64,000 nucleotides of DNA from Vibrio sp. 99-70-13A1 (GCF_013114625.1 NZ_VTXD01000021.1:81773-145772), one strand, 5' to 3'; counted from the stretch's first letter, positions 1-9,180 are shown. Notes: generated by a model from the sequence alone, not told the origin. Made by a program: numbers and translations.

Positions 1-906
1 ACCTGGAACAGTAATGCTAGATGTTGGTTTAAGCGCAATGCTTGCCACAATATCTTGCCCAGTGGAAATACCACCTAAGATACCGCCAGCATGATTACTT
101 GAGAAACCTTCAGGAGTCAGTGGGTCGCGATGCTCACTGCCTTTCTGGTTCACAACATCAAAACCATCACCAATCTCGACACCTTTCACCGCGTTAATGC
201 TCATTAATGCATGAGCAATATCCGCATCTAGACGATCAAAAATAGGTTCACCTAAGCCAACAGGGACTTTGGTCGCAACCACTTGGATTTTAGCGCCGAT
301 CGAGTTGCCTTCTTTGAGAAGGTCACGGATAAGCTGATCAAATTCAGGGACTTTATCTGCATCAGGGCAAAAGAACGCGTTGTTCTCAATCTCGTTCCAA
401 TCCACTTTCTCAATCGAGATATCACCCATTTGAGAAAGGTAGGCTTGAATTTCAACGCCAAACTCTTGCTTCAGATATTTCTTCGCAATAGCACCAGCTG
501 CAACACGCATTGCGGTTTCACGAGCAGAAGAGCGACCACCACCACGGTAATCACGTACACCATATTTTTGATGGTAAGTGTAATCAGCATGACCGGGGCG
601 GAATTTATCTTTTATTTCAGAATAGTCTTTAGAGCGCTGGTCAGTATTTTCAATTAACAGACCAATAGAAGTGCCTGTTGTTTGCCCTTCAAATACACCT
701 GATAAGAATTTTACCTCATCAGCTTCGCGACGAGCAGTGGTATAACGAGAAGTGCCTGGGCGACGACGATCCAAATCCTTCTGAAGATCCTCTTCCGTAA
801 TTTTTAATCCTGGTGGGCATCCATCTACGATACATCCTAGTGCGATACCGTGACTTTCCCCGAACGTGGTCACGCGGAAATGTTGTCCGATACTGTTTCC
901 TGCCAT
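1..906 (-). CDS. aroC: Chorismate synthase, N-terminal 302 residues (3' end outside window)
   Basis: Chorismate synthase makes chorismate from 5-enolpyruvylshikimate 3-phosphate with reduced FMN, the last step of the common aromatic pathway in the cytosol. The protein opens [20 protein letters not shown] and carries the family landmarks [34 protein letters not shown] and [18 protein letters not shown], in the right order. The ATG at 904-906 is preceded by a clear GAGGAAG ribosome binding site. Family members are about 360 residues, so roughly the last 60 lie beyond base 1. Its downstream neighbours cannot be seen. The next gene in the window is on the same strand but about 220 bp upstream and has its own terminator, so it is probably not co-transcribed with aroC. 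Confidence 0.97.
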   Translation of the reverse strand, partial: MAGNSIGQHFRVTTFGESHGIALGCIVDGCPPGLKITEEDLQKDLDRRRPGTSRYTTARREADEVKFLSGVFEGQTTGTSIGLLIENTDQRSKDYSEIKDKFRPGHADYTYHQKYGVRDYRGGGRSSARETAMRVAAGAIAKKYLKQEFGVEIQAYLSQMGDISIEKVDWNEIENNAFFCPDADKVPEFDQLIRDLLKEGNSIGAKIQVVATKVPVGLGEPIFDRLDADIAHALMSINAVKGVEIGDGFDVVNQKGSEHRDPLTPEGFSSNHAGGILGGISTGQDIVASIALKPTSSITVPG

Positions 907-1061
907 TACTTCCTCTAAATTAGCCATTATTCAAGAAATGGATAGAATCCTTCTATTTAACAGCTTTACTTGTCTATTCTTCGTAGATTCATAGTGGCTT
1001 TAATAGCAAATGATGTAAACCCCAAAAAATACACAATTGACAGTTTATCGCCAAAATAAAA

Positions 1062-1087
1062 AAGGAAGCCCTTAGTTAGGCTTCCTT
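1062..1087 (-). terminator. Rho-independent terminator of the lipoprotein gene
   Basis: A perfect 9-bp stem (AAGGAAGCC/GGCTTCCTT, loop of 8) is followed on the minus strand by a T-rich tract (TTTTTATTTT). It lies 40 bp beyond the stop codon of the lipoprotein gene. Confidence 0.85.
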
Positions 1088-1126
1088 TCAATCTATAATC
1101 TACATATCAAGAATGATAAAAGTGAA

Positions 1127-3349
1127 TTAGTAATTTTCACCTTTCCATGTCATGTTGAACTTAATTTCTTCTAGATATTCAAGCTCTGCAAACTTCATTT
1201 CACCCACAAAGCTGTAAACCTCACCAGCAAGCAACTCTTCATCAATATCGAAGTCAATACCGACGAAGTTCACACCATTCTCTTGATTATCATAGCACTC
1301 AAAGTTACCACCCCAACTGCCGCCTGAGTATGATTGGAACGCCTTACCGTGAGCATCATAGCCACTGATGTAAAACTGTTCATAGAACTCTCTTAAGTCA
1401 GCACACGTAATGTCATGCCCTGGGATATCAAAAAAGATATTCGCATCATACTGACCTTGGTCACCAGATTCAGGTAGCCCCATAGACATAGAAACATACC
1501 CCAATTCGTACTGGCCATCCGCAGCACCTGGTAAATACATAGGGAAATCATTGTCTCCATCGTGAGTGTCAGACTCAAGGTTAATACGCGCTTCTGCAAG
1601 TAACTTATTGCTATACCAAGCTAACCTTTGGTGTTCATCTTCTTCCTCATCAACAAAAGACATCAGCACCATTTTAGTACCTGTGCCCATTGCATCGGCA
1701 TCTTCCACAATTTTCAAATGCAGAGTTTCAGACATGACGCCATCTTCTTCATCTTCCCAATTCATGGTTAACTCAATGATGTCACCTTTAACCACATAAG
1801 CACTCTCACTTTCTACAGTATCCGCTTCACTACAAGATTGGAGGTTATCTAGACTGCGTTGATTAAAGTAAACCTTGCCATCGCTCAAACGTAGAGATTC
1901 ACACCATACTCGTGTCGCTTCATTAACACCGCTGTCGGTACCATCATCTGAACCCCACTCAAGGAAATGCCAAGTTTGGTTTTCTAACGGGTGACCATCT
2001 ACTGGTGGAGTGTAAGACTCATCGATAAGTGGGAAGCTTAAGGTGGTTGCAACCGATTCAAGATCATTACCGTCATTTGCAATAACCGTTAATGTTTCAT
2101 CACCGGCTGCGGCAGCTCTTGGTACTGCGCCACTGAATGTCACCTTACCTTCAGGGTTTACAGATGCATAAAAGCCTGTGCGAGTCGCTGTTGAAAGTGT
2201 CGTTTCAACTTCATAGCTCAGAACATCGTCATCAGCATCTGTGAACAATGCACTCACATCTAAACTTTGGCTAAGCGTTTCACCTTCAGTTATCGCCCAA
2301 CTATTCATTTCCGCTTGAAGTGCAGCTTTAACAGCTTCATCTACAACGGGTAATTCATTATCGCCTTCCACTAACACTTTCATTTCTAATGGGTATGAAC
2401 GTGCATCATGAGAATCGGTTGCGAAAATATGGTAAACGTACTCACCTTCAGTTCCAAACTCTCCACTGATAACCCCAGAATGACTATCAATCGAAAGATT
2501 ATTATTACCTTCGTCACCGATGTAACTTAGGCTGAATGTCACTACATCGCCTTCTGCATCTTCAAACTTATCAGAAACATCAATCGGTACCCAAGTGTCT
2601 TCTGGCTCAAGCTCAATTAGATCGATAGAGCCTATAACTTTAGGTCGGGTGTTTGGGGTAACAATGATGTCACCGCCATTGCTTGGAATATCAACAATCG
2701 GAGAATAGTCATCTAGAGTTTGGTTATCGTCTTCAATAATCTCTTGCGTAGCTTCTGCTAATGCAGCAGCAAGCTTCAATTTATTCTCAACAGACTCCCC
2801 ATAGTGATCAACCAATACCTCACCAATCAAATTCAATGCTTCTGCTTGCTCAGTTGGATCAGCAATGTAATCACCAAAAATTAAGCTCTCAGATACATCT
2901 AAGCCCGAATCTCCAGTTAATGAAGAAACAATCAAAGCTTCCGCTTCTGTTACCGTTAACGTGCTATCGTCAGCCATTGCCATCATAACGAGATTCGTCA
3001 TTGGGTTAACAATAGAGCCAGAGCCCACATTTGCTAACATGAAATCCTGCTGAACAAGACCACGGTTACTGTCAATTGTTTGCCCAGCAACAGCATCAAT
3101 ACAAACCACCGCCCCTTGATGCGCGACAGGAATATTTACTTTGCCATCAATATCAGTTTGGCTGCTGTCTCCCGTTAGCTTCGTATCGCACATACCATCT
3201 TGTGTCGTATCAACAGAAACATTTGCCTTAATTAAATAACCATCAATGGCTGTGACGGAAAATGTACTCGCACCACCAGAGCTACTATCAGAGCCACAGC
3301 CCGCAAGAACCATTGCAATTGACGTTGCCAGTAAACCTTTCTTTTTCAT
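1127..3349 (-). CDS. Large secreted lipoprotein with cadherin/Ig-like repeats
   Basis: The 740-residue protein starts with a lipoprotein signal: charged MKKKG, hydrophobic core, lipobox LAGC with Cys18, then a Ser/Gly linker. Gly at +2 predicts outer-membrane sorting. Residues about 30-230 form a domain rich in Asp and Thr with two Cys; residues about 235-335 and 345-445 look like two tandem cadherin-like beta sandwiches (for example DVSDKFEDAEGDVVTFSLSY and DVSALFTDADDDVLSYEVET). The last 300 residues hold several Cys and are very acidic. No catalytic motif was recognised. It lies 160 bp downstream of the sigma gene on the same strand, so it is a candidate target or partner of that sigma factor (inference). 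The function is unknown: adhesin-like, surface-binding or envelope-protecting roles all fit. Confidence 0.8.
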   Translation of the reverse strand: MKKKGLLATSIAMVLAGCGSDSSSGGASTFSVTAIDGYLIKANVSVDTTQDGMCDTKLTGDSSQTDIDGKVNIPVAHQGAVVCIDAVAGQTIDSNRGLVQQDFMLANVGSGSIVNPMTNLVMMAMADDSTLTVTEAEALIVSSLTGDSGLDVSESLIFGDYIADPTEQAEALNLIGEVLVDHYGESVENKLKLAAALAEATQEIIEDDNQTLDDYSPIVDIPSNGGDIIVTPNTRPKVIGSIDLIELEPEDTWVPIDVSDKFEDAEGDVVTFSLSYIGDEGNNNLSIDSHSGVISGEFGTEGEYVYHIFATDSHDARSYPLEMKVLVEGDNELPVVDEAVKAALQAEMNSWAITEGETLSQSLDVSALFTDADDDVLSYEVETTLSTATRTGFYASVNPEGKVTFSGAVPRAAAAGDETLTVIANDGNDLESVATTLSFPLIDESYTPPVDGHPLENQTWHFLEWGSDDGTDSGVNEATRVWCESLRLSDGKVYFNQRSLDNLQSCSEADTVESESAYVVKGDIIELTMNWEDEEDGVMSETLHLKIVEDADAMGTGTKMVLMSFVDEEEDEHQRLAWYSNKLLAEARINLESDTHDGDNDFPMYLPGAADGQYELGYVSMSMGLPESGDQGQYDANIFFDIPGHDITCADLREFYEQFYISGYDAHGKAFQSYSGGSWGGNFECYDNQENGVNFVGIDFDIDEELLAGEVYSFVGEMKFAELEYLEEIKFNMTWKGENY

Positions 3350-3509
3350 TGTTATTTCCTGTTAAGCCGATTTAACTTATGAATAAAGCTTTTTATGAAG
3401 CCTTATTTCGTTTCGCCATATTTTTAAGGAATTGGGCTGTTCGAAACAAGACACAGGGAATCTGAAAAAAAACGTAATTTATTTTACTAATTTATGAAAA
3501 ACGAGAGGT

Positions 3510-4115
3510 TCACACGGCTATTCGAGTATGGAGCCAACTTCGGGCAAATTTAAGGTCCTTCTCAACCAAACTAGGGCTACATTCAAGCAATTCACTGATT
3601 TCTGAATGCTTAAGACCAATATAGTATTTTAATTTGAGTACATTGGACTGCCGAGGGTAGTGCTCACTGAACAGAATTAATGATTGTTCCAATATCGCCC
3701 TTTTCTCTATAGACAATCTCTCTATCGAGAGTGGACTTTCAGCGGCATTAGTTTCAACCTGCTGCCTTTTACTCGCTTTTAACGCCCATGATCGGTTAAT
3801 CAAAATATGCTGCATTGCCTTTGCTGCCATTAAAAAAAACTCCCGAGACTGACTTACTTGAAGCCGGTCTATGGATGATATTTTCAAATAACTTTCATGG
3901 ATAAGCTCTGTCGTTGAACTATTGCAATCGTGTGGTGCAACCAGCCCTTCACTTTGGATCTGCATACACTTAGATCGCTTTTCCTTGGCAAGCTTTTTCA
4001 ATCTAAAATACGCGAACCGGTACAGCTTAGCTTCGGACGATTTACAGCCACTCTGCCATCCGGTAATCAGATGCGTTAGTCTATTTCTATTTTGAAGTTC
4101 AACTCTATTTTCCAT
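3510..4115 (-). CDS. ECF-like sigma-70 factor, likely kinase-controlled (EcfP-like)
   Basis: The 201-residue protein has sigma region 2 at about 20-95 (core helix LIHESYLKI, then FFLMAAKAMQHILINRSW) and region 4 at about 140-195, with an HTH around YYIGLKHSEISELLECSPSLV. The LIHESYL and REFF-AAKAM patterns are those of the ECF-like families that sit beside Ser/Thr kinases (TIGR02999/ECF43 type). No anti-sigma gene is nearby. Where ordinary ECF factors have an acidic DAED stretch before the LVQE helix, this protein has S66-S67-T68-T69-E70. In EcfP of V. parahaemolyticus a Thr in this region is phosphorylated by the kinase PknT, supplying the missing charge. The gene starts 30 bp after the kinase stop, so the two are probably one operon. 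Confidence 0.85.
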   Translation of the reverse strand: MENRVELQNRNRLTHLITGWQSGCKSSEAKLYRFAYFRLKKLAKEKRSKCMQIQSEGLVAPHDCNSSTTELIHESYLKISSIDRLQVSQSREFFLMAAKAMQHILINRSWALKASKRQQVETNAAESPLSIERLSIEKRAILEQSLILFSEHYPRQSNVLKLKYYIGLKHSEISELLECSPSLVEKDLKFARSWLHTRIAV

Positions 4116-4145
4116 AATGTAATTTCTTATCTTTAAACATTATTT

Positions 4146-5630
4146 TTAAGCAATGTAGGACGACCTAAAGGACAAATTTGATTCCCTTTCAATATCAAAC
4201 GGTAAGCTAGGATTATCGGCTTCAAAATATGAAGGAGGTTCTTGAAATAGATAGAGATCGTCAAAAGTGTTTTCATGCTCCACACCATTGATGTTTACCT
4301 CAAATGAGTCGCTAGATTCAAACTGCCAATCAAACATTGGCTGCCCACTAAACCAAGCCCGGTTAAAAGCTTGATTCGAAGAGTCGGGAATACTTTCCAA
4401 AAGCCTGTTGTTCATTGGATAATTCAACGTTGTAAGCTCATAAAGGATTGAATCCAAATTTGTTCGCTGTAACTCCAGACGTTGGTAAGCATGAATATAT
4501 GTGAAAGCAAAAAAGATGATAAAGACAGTACTCAACAGCCCTGACAGTATCTTTACTGGATTGCGATGAATGAAGCTCAGCGCAAGATAGCCGTTATGCT
4601 GTTGCCGATAATTTAGCGGGTATAAAGTGCGAACATTTTCAATGTCTTCTCGAAGCTTTGAAACGGTTTTATACCGTAAATGAATCTTGTCATGCGCGGC
4701 GTACTCAATCACTTCCTGCAGTTTATTAGAACGATTTGTGTATTGAAGCATCTCATCAAGAATTCGTCCTAAAGCATAAATATCAGCCTGTTCAGTAATA
4801 GGCTGACCGCTAATTTGCTCTGGGCTTGCAAATTCACGACTTGCTGCGCGCACCGGTAAATCATCAGAAAAATCACACACTAAATCTGTTGAAGATTCAT
4901 GCTGTTGAGTCAAATTAAAATCTATCAGTTTTGGTTTACCTTGTGCATCAACCAAGATGTTTTCTGGTTTTAGATCTGCATGGATGATATCGCAGGAATG
5001 TGCATGTTCTATAGCGACACAAATATCATTAAATAACGAGAGAATGTCTTCACGCGTGGGTTGATTGGTATCTAGATACTCAGACAAAGCGACGCCTTCA
5101 ACATGCTCCATCACGATAAAGACCAAACCGTCATACAGACCTGCATCGTACACTTTGGCAATGAATGGATGGTTAAGGTTTGCTAATAACTGAGCTTCGC
5201 GGAAAAGGAGTTTTCTACCAAAGAGCTGAGCCACTTCTGGTTTAAAGAACTTAATTGCAAAATTTTGTTCAAACACTTGATCATTACGCGAAGCAAAATA
5301 CACAACACCAAACCCTCCCCTGCCTAGCTCTTGATGCACTCTATAGCGATCGACAACTTCACCTTCGAAACTATGCTCAACATAAGGTGTTGAAGATAAA
5401 TGCTCGTCAATGAGAGTGGTTAAAGTGTCATCCGAAGACGAAGAGAGTAAGGCTTCTACACGCAAAACCAATTCCGGCATGGTGCGATCGATATCAGCAA
5501 GAATGGCTTTTTGCTCATCGTTATCACAGTCAATCAAACGATAAAAAAGTTCAGTGCTACTTGTAGGGTTAGCCTTTGAATCTAAGTTAGTCTTTGAAGA
5601 TAGGTTATTCTTTGAAGCCAAGTTAGCCAT
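4146..5630 (-). CDS. Transmembrane Hanks-type Ser/Thr protein kinase (PknT-like)
   Basis: Numbered from a TTG codon at 5654, the kinase domain spans about 104-340: glycine loop ELGRGGFGVVYF, ATP lysine K135 in FAIKFF, catalytic loop HADLKPEN with D227, metal-binding DFN (245-247, in place of DFG) and ASPE at the activation-segment end. All key catalytic residues are present, so activity is expected. One transmembrane helix (about 368-388, after RNPVK) is followed by some 115 residues outside the membrane, a possible sensor domain. The N-terminal region carries a six-residue repeat (NLxSKx) encoded by 18-bp repeats. The ATG at 5630 is preferred over the TTG 24 bp upstream, which lacks a ribosome binding site. 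It is co-oriented with the sigma factor gene it probably controls. Confidence 0.88.
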   Translation of the reverse strand: MANLASKNNLSSKTNLDSKANPTSSTELFYRLIDCDNDEQKAILADIDRTMPELVLRVEALLSSSSDDTLTTLIDEHLSSTPYVEHSFEGEVVDRYRVHQELGRGGFGVVYFASRNDQVFEQNFAIKFFKPEVAQLFGRKLLFREAQLLANLNHPFIAKVYDAGLYDGLVFIVMEHVEGVALSEYLDTNQPTREDILSLFNDICVAIEHAHSCDIIHADLKPENILVDAQGKPKLIDFNLTQQHESSTDLVCDFSDDLPVRAASREFASPEQISGQPITEQADIYALGRILDEMLQYTNRSNKLQEVIEYAAHDKIHLRYKTVSKLREDIENVRTLYPLNYRQQHNGYLALSFIHRNPVKILSGLLSTVFIIFFAFTYIHAYQRLELQRTNLDSILYELTTLNYPMNNRLLESIPDSSNQAFNRAWFSGQPMFDWQFESSDSFEVNINGVEHENTFDDLYLFQEPPSYFEADNPSLPFDIERESNLSFRSSYIA

Positions 5631-5639
5631 TGAAACTCT
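5568..5639 (-). repeat. 18-bp degenerate tandem repeat, four copies
   Basis: Four consecutive 18-bp units (5568-5585, 5586-5603, 5604-5621, 5622-5639) share the pattern gttagyctttgaa plus a variable end on the plus strand. Most of the array is coding and gives the repeated NLxSKx in the kinase N-terminus; the last copy spans the chosen ATG. Copy-number change in steps of 18 bp would keep the frame. Confidence 0.75.
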
Positions 5640-5951
5640 ATGGTTATGATGCAAACTATTTTATACATCAAGAAATAACCATGAGGAATTAACGTGAAAT
5701 ATTTAGATACACTAGATATCAAATAAACACACTTGCATGAGCCAAATATAAACCCAAACTGAAGATTAATTTATGCCATTAGGCTTCATATGCAACACTG
5801 GTTTTCCTTGTATTCCCGTTGTGCTATGAAAAAGAAAACATAAATAGACATACAGATTACGCCTTCTCTCCTATTTACCTATTTAGAATTACAGGCAAAG
5901 ACGATTTCTCAATCGCCTCTCCTTTATCTCTGATCAATAACTAGGCTTAAA
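5631..5951. other. Intergenic stretch upstream of the kinase gene
   Basis: These 321 bp separate the unknown 588-residue protein gene from the kinase. They are AT-rich and must hold the kinase-sigma promoter. Only a short imperfect hairpin (gacgattt/aatcg near 5900) was seen beyond that; no RNA gene, coding frame or convincing terminator was found. Confidence 0.5.
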
Positions 5952-7718
5952 TTAAGGAATATTTAGAATTTTAGAACGTGGGAAAATATGCGCGCAAGCT
6001 AGCTTGACTGATGTCCAACCTTTTCTCTGACTTCCACTAAACTTCACCCTTAGCCTAATTTCTTCGTCATTATCAGACCAAGATAATGTCGTTTGGATCA
6101 AAGATGGGCTTTCTGGGTAGACTTCAACTTTTGAAATGGAAAAATCATGTTCAAGAATCGCATATTTGTTATCAGTGTAATAGACAACAACTACGAGCGC
6201 TTTTCCTAACAGTGACTCAGCTCCCTTGATGATTTTCTCTTGTTGATCATTGGCAGCTTGAACCAATTGAACACCTATATTTTTTGATATCGCTTCTAAA
6301 ACACCTCGATGATCAAGCTTATTGCCTGCAAACTGGCTTTTGGCATCATTCAGCACAGCATTAAGCTCATCTTGTGCTAATCCAAAATAAGTGGGACCGA
6401 GTATTTGCCCAATGCCTGGATTCTTACAGTTAATTTCATTAGAAGCTTTGGCTATCGCTTTAAGAGAAATAGGCTCAGACACATACTTATTATCGACTTT
6501 TAAAATTAATTCGATATCGGCAGTATCAAGGCGGTTATCTAAGTAAGCATCTGGGACGAGTTCTATCGAATCCATCGTATATTCACCATGCTTTCTTTTT
6601 AGAAACTCCATCAACCCGTCTACCGCGCCTACAGTAGTTTTTGTGATGTATTCACATTCGTTTTCAGTGATATTTGGGGAATACTTTTTGAACATATCGA
6701 TGAAGTTATTTTCATCAAGCTGTCGAGCACTTGAGTTAACTTTCAGTATCTGAGAGTAAAAAATAGCTTCAGAGCATTTACCTATCGCATTAGGGTTCGC
6801 TTTACTTCCTTCGGGCTTAAATTCCCCTGAAAGTGCTTCGTTAAACCGACTTAACGCCCTGAGGTTTCCGTTCACAATGGTTTGATTAACTTTAGGCTTC
6901 GAATAGCTCGTTGCTAATTTGATCGAGGATGTAGGACTGCTTTCGAACTTAAACCTGAGCAAGAGAGTGATATCGTCAGAGGTTATGCCAACGCTGTTCA
7001 TTCCAACTTTAGAGATACTGACGTTTTTAGTCTCATGAACATCCACTCGAAACTCTTCAACACCTTTAAGTACATTACCGTCATAACGCGTAATCACGTT
7101 GAAGGAACTTGTCATAAATAAAGCATTGAAAGCCTGTTCAATAGCACCACTTGCTTGGTTATATTCTTTGATAAATAAGCCAAAACACTTTTCCCTGAGT
7201 TCATATAAAAACTTCGACCGGAACTCTTCGAGTTCAGGAACAAACTTCGGACATACCTTTTTTAATTCATCTTTTAGCTCACGCTCTGTTGCATTTTTTT
7301 TAAAATTTTCACTAAAAGCAGCAGTTGTCGCGGACAGGAAACCTCGGTAAGCACTTTCAAAGTAAGAATTGAATTCACCTTGCAAGTTAGGTGAACCAAA
7401 ATATTTTTCAATAAAACTTTTGGCACCTAAGTTTTTGGGCTGTATCGTTTGGTTGTTCTTAATTTTGTACAAATTAACGCATACGGTTTCACCATCATTT
7501 TTACGTAGTGCAAGATCAGGTGCTGTGTTTGAATTATCTGCCTCAAACTTATTCGTCACTTCCACAATGTCATTATGCTTTTCTATGATAAAACGCGCGG
7601 TAGCAGAAGCTATTTCACCAGGCTCAGGTAACACTTGGCTATCTAAGTAGTTTCTTATTTGTGTTGTAACAGCGTGAACGTGGAGATCTCCACTTTCCCT
7701 TGGGGTTGAACTTTGCAT
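5952..7718 (-). CDS. Unknown internally duplicated protein, possible nuclease-like fold
   Basis: I do not recognise the family. The 588-residue product has no signal peptide or membrane segment. It looks like two related halves (about 65-276 and 397-588). Each opens with a beta hairpin, APDLAL-VNLYK (67-85) and TADIEL-ISLKA (399-421), and each ends with a similar beta-rich segment: SDDITLLLRFKF-SIKLATS (247-270) against NDEEIRLRVKF-SVKLACA (550-576). The second hairpin resembles the D-x(n)-(S/E)xK arrangement of some restriction endonucleases, but no methylase is adjacent and that link is weak. The gene lies at the 3' side of tRNA-Arg(UCU), a common island site, which suggests horizontal acquisition. 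ATG at 7718 with an upstream GAAG is preferred to GTG at 7730. Confidence 0.7.
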   Translation of the reverse strand: MQSSTPRESGDLHVHAVTTQIRNYLDSQVLPEPGEIASATARFIIEKHNDIVEVTNKFEADNSNTAPDLALRKNDGETVCVNLYKIKNNQTIQPKNLGAKSFIEKYFGSPNLQGEFNSYFESAYRGFLSATTAAFSENFKKNATERELKDELKKVCPKFVPELEEFRSKFLYELREKCFGLFIKEYNQASGAIEQAFNALFMTSSFNVITRYDGNVLKGVEEFRVDVHETKNVSISKVGMNSVGITSDDITLLLRFKFESSPTSSIKLATSYSKPKVNQTIVNGNLRALSRFNEALSGEFKPEGSKANPNAIGKCSEAIFYSQILKVNSSARQLDENNFIDMFKKYSPNITENECEYITKTTVGAVDGLMEFLKRKHGEYTMDSIELVPDAYLDNRLDTADIELILKVDNKYVSEPISLKAIAKASNEINCKNPGIGQILGPTYFGLAQDELNAVLNDAKSQFAGNKLDHRGVLEAISKNIGVQLVQAANDQQEKIIKGAESLLGKALVVVVYYTDNKYAILEHDFSISKVEVYPESPSLIQTTLSWSDNDEEIRLRVKFSGSQRKGWTSVKLACAHIFPRSKILNIP

Positions 7719-7938
7719 AGATGTCTTCACTGTGAAAAATTACGTTTGCGTTAGCTTTTTTCCTAACGATCAAAACCAACAAGTTAACTTAAGCTTATAA
7801 GTATGAGGTTGCTCATTTAAAATTGCCGAATAGAATTTAATATCAGAAAAGTGAGTAGTCATCATTTATTTCAGTCTAACTCTAAAAGCTCTCGCTTACT
7901 TGTTACATATGGCTTGTTTTTATATCGCCCAAACGCAA

Positions 7939-7970
7939 AAAACCCGACAACTCATTGAGTTATCGGGTTT
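7939..7970 (-). terminator. Terminator of the tRNA-Arg gene
   Basis: A 14-bp stem with one mismatch (AACCCGAtAACTCA paired across a single-base gap) is followed by T residues on the minus strand, just past the 3' end of the tRNA. Confidence 0.9.
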
Positions 7971-7979
7971 CTTAAATAA

Positions 7980-8056
7980 TGGCACGCCCTGAAGGATTCG
8001 AACCTTCGACCACCTCCTTAGAAGGGAGGTGCTCTATCCAGCTGAGCTAAGGGCGC
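7980..8056 (-). tRNA. tRNA-Arg (anticodon UCU)
   Basis: Read on the minus strand this 77-nt sequence folds as a tRNA: acceptor GCGCCCT/AGGGCGT (one G-U pair), D arm with TAGCTCAGC-TGG-TAGAGC, anticodon stem CCTCC/GGAGG around loop CTTCTAA (anticodon TCT), T loop GTTCGAATC and an encoded CCA end. It reads the rare AGA/AGG Arg codons. A tRNA-Arg(UCU) next to folD is also found in E. coli (argU), where it serves as a phage attachment site. The bases past its 3' end lead into the unknown gene at 5952-7718. Confidence 0.97.
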
Positions 8057-8069
8057 GCTGCAGGAAAAG

Positions 8070-8097
8070 ATTATACGAGATAGATTCTGTAAATCAA
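8070..8097 (-). promoter_or_regulatory. Promoter of tRNA-Arg
   Basis: On the minus strand a -35-like TTGATT and a perfect -10 TATAAT are separated by 16 bp. The -10 box ends 13 bp before the mature tRNA 5' end. Confidence 0.7.
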
Positions 8098-8266
8098 CGG
8101 GTTTATGTAACATTCTGATCTAAGTGGGTAAAAAAAAGTCACTTACGTTATAAGTGAAGAAAAATAGACCAATGCAAACGTTTGCTTGATGGAAATCAAA
8201 AACGTTTTCTGAAATAATGCGCCAAAACATCAGCCACTAACTTGAATATCAATACTAAGGAAATTC

Positions 8267-9124
8267 ATGACAGCTCAAAATATTGATGGAAAGCTAATTT
8301 CTCAAACCGTTCGCTCTGAAGTCGCTGCACGTGTTAAAGCTCGTACTGAGGCGGGTTTACGAGCTCCGGGATTAGCAGTTGTATTAGTGGGTGAAGACCC
8401 AGCATCTCAAGTTTATGTTGGAAGCAAACGTAAAGCATGTGAAGAAGTTGGGTTTGTTTCTAAATCCTACGACCTAGATGCAACCGCAACTGAAGAAGAA
8501 CTATTAAACTTAGTTGATCAGCTTAATGAAGATCCTGAGATTGATGGCATCTTAGTCCAGCTACCTTTACCTGCAGGAATTGATAGCACGCATGTTTTAG
8601 AGCGTATTACTCCAGAAAAAGACGTAGATGGATTCCACCCATATAATGTGGGTCGCCTTGCTCAACGTATGCCAAAGCTTCGCTCTTGCACACCTAAAGG
8701 TATCATTACTCTATTAGACAGATACAACATTGATTTACGAGGTAAACACGCCGTTGTTGTTGGTGCATCTAACATTGTTGGCCGACCAATGACTTTAGAG
8801 CTTTTACTTGCAGGCTGTACAACAACAACCTGTCACCGCTTTACTAAGGATCTTGAAGGTCACGTTCGCCAAGCAGACGTGGTTGTGGTTGCGGTAGGTA
8901 AACCTAACTTCATTCCTGGTGCATGGATTAAGAAAGGCGCAATCGTGGTCGATGTAGGTATTAACCGACTAGATTCGGGCAAGCTTGTGGGTGATGTTGA
9001 GTACGATGCAGCAAAAGAGAACGCGAGCTTCATTACTCCGGTTCCTGGCGGTGTAGGTCCAATGACCGTTGCTAGCCTCATCGAGAATACAATGATCGCT
9101 TGTGAGCAGTTTCATTCAAAATAG
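8267..9124 (+). CDS. folD: Bifunctional methylenetetrahydrofolate dehydrogenase/cyclohydrolase
   Basis: FolD interconverts 5,10-methylene-, methenyl- and 10-formyl-tetrahydrofolate with NADP in the cytosol, feeding one-carbon units to purine and formyl-Met synthesis. The 285-residue length matches the family (E. coli 288). Seen landmarks are the catalytic-lysine segment [13 protein letters not shown], the [10 protein letters not shown] motif, the [16 protein letters not shown] stretch, the nucleotide-binding [11 protein letters not shown] and the C-terminal [12 protein letters not shown]. The ATG follows an AAGGAAA ribosome binding site. The gene stands alone between tRNA-Arg and a convergent transglycosylase gene. 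purU, which also uses 10-formyl-THF, lies 12 kb away. Confidence 0.98.
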   Translation: MTAQNIDGKLISQTVRSEVAARVKARTEAGLRAPGLAVVLVGEDPASQVYVGSKRKACEEVGFVSKSYDLDATATEEELLNLVDQLNEDPEIDGILVQLPLPAGIDSTHVLERITPEKDVDGFHPYNVGRLAQRMPKLRSCTPKGIITLLDRYNIDLRGKHAVVVGASNIVGRPMTLELLLAGCTTTTCHRFTKDLEGHVRQADVVVVAVGKPNFIPGAWIKKGAIVVDVGINRLDSGKLVGDVEYDAAKENASFITPVPGGVGPMTVASLIENTMIACEQFHSK

Positions 9125-9180
9125 TCTGAGTTAAAGGTTCGCTCAAAAGTTAAAGGAAAACATAAACTCATTCAAATTAA

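Noticed and set aside
283..657. Plus-strand 124-codon frame opposite aroC
   Set aside because: It is a shadow of the conserved aroC sequence on the other strand.
3350..3509. Sigma-specific promoter in the gap before the lipoprotein gene
   Set aside because: Some candidate elements (TGTCTTGTTTCGAAC) can be seen, but I know no consensus for this sigma group to judge them by.
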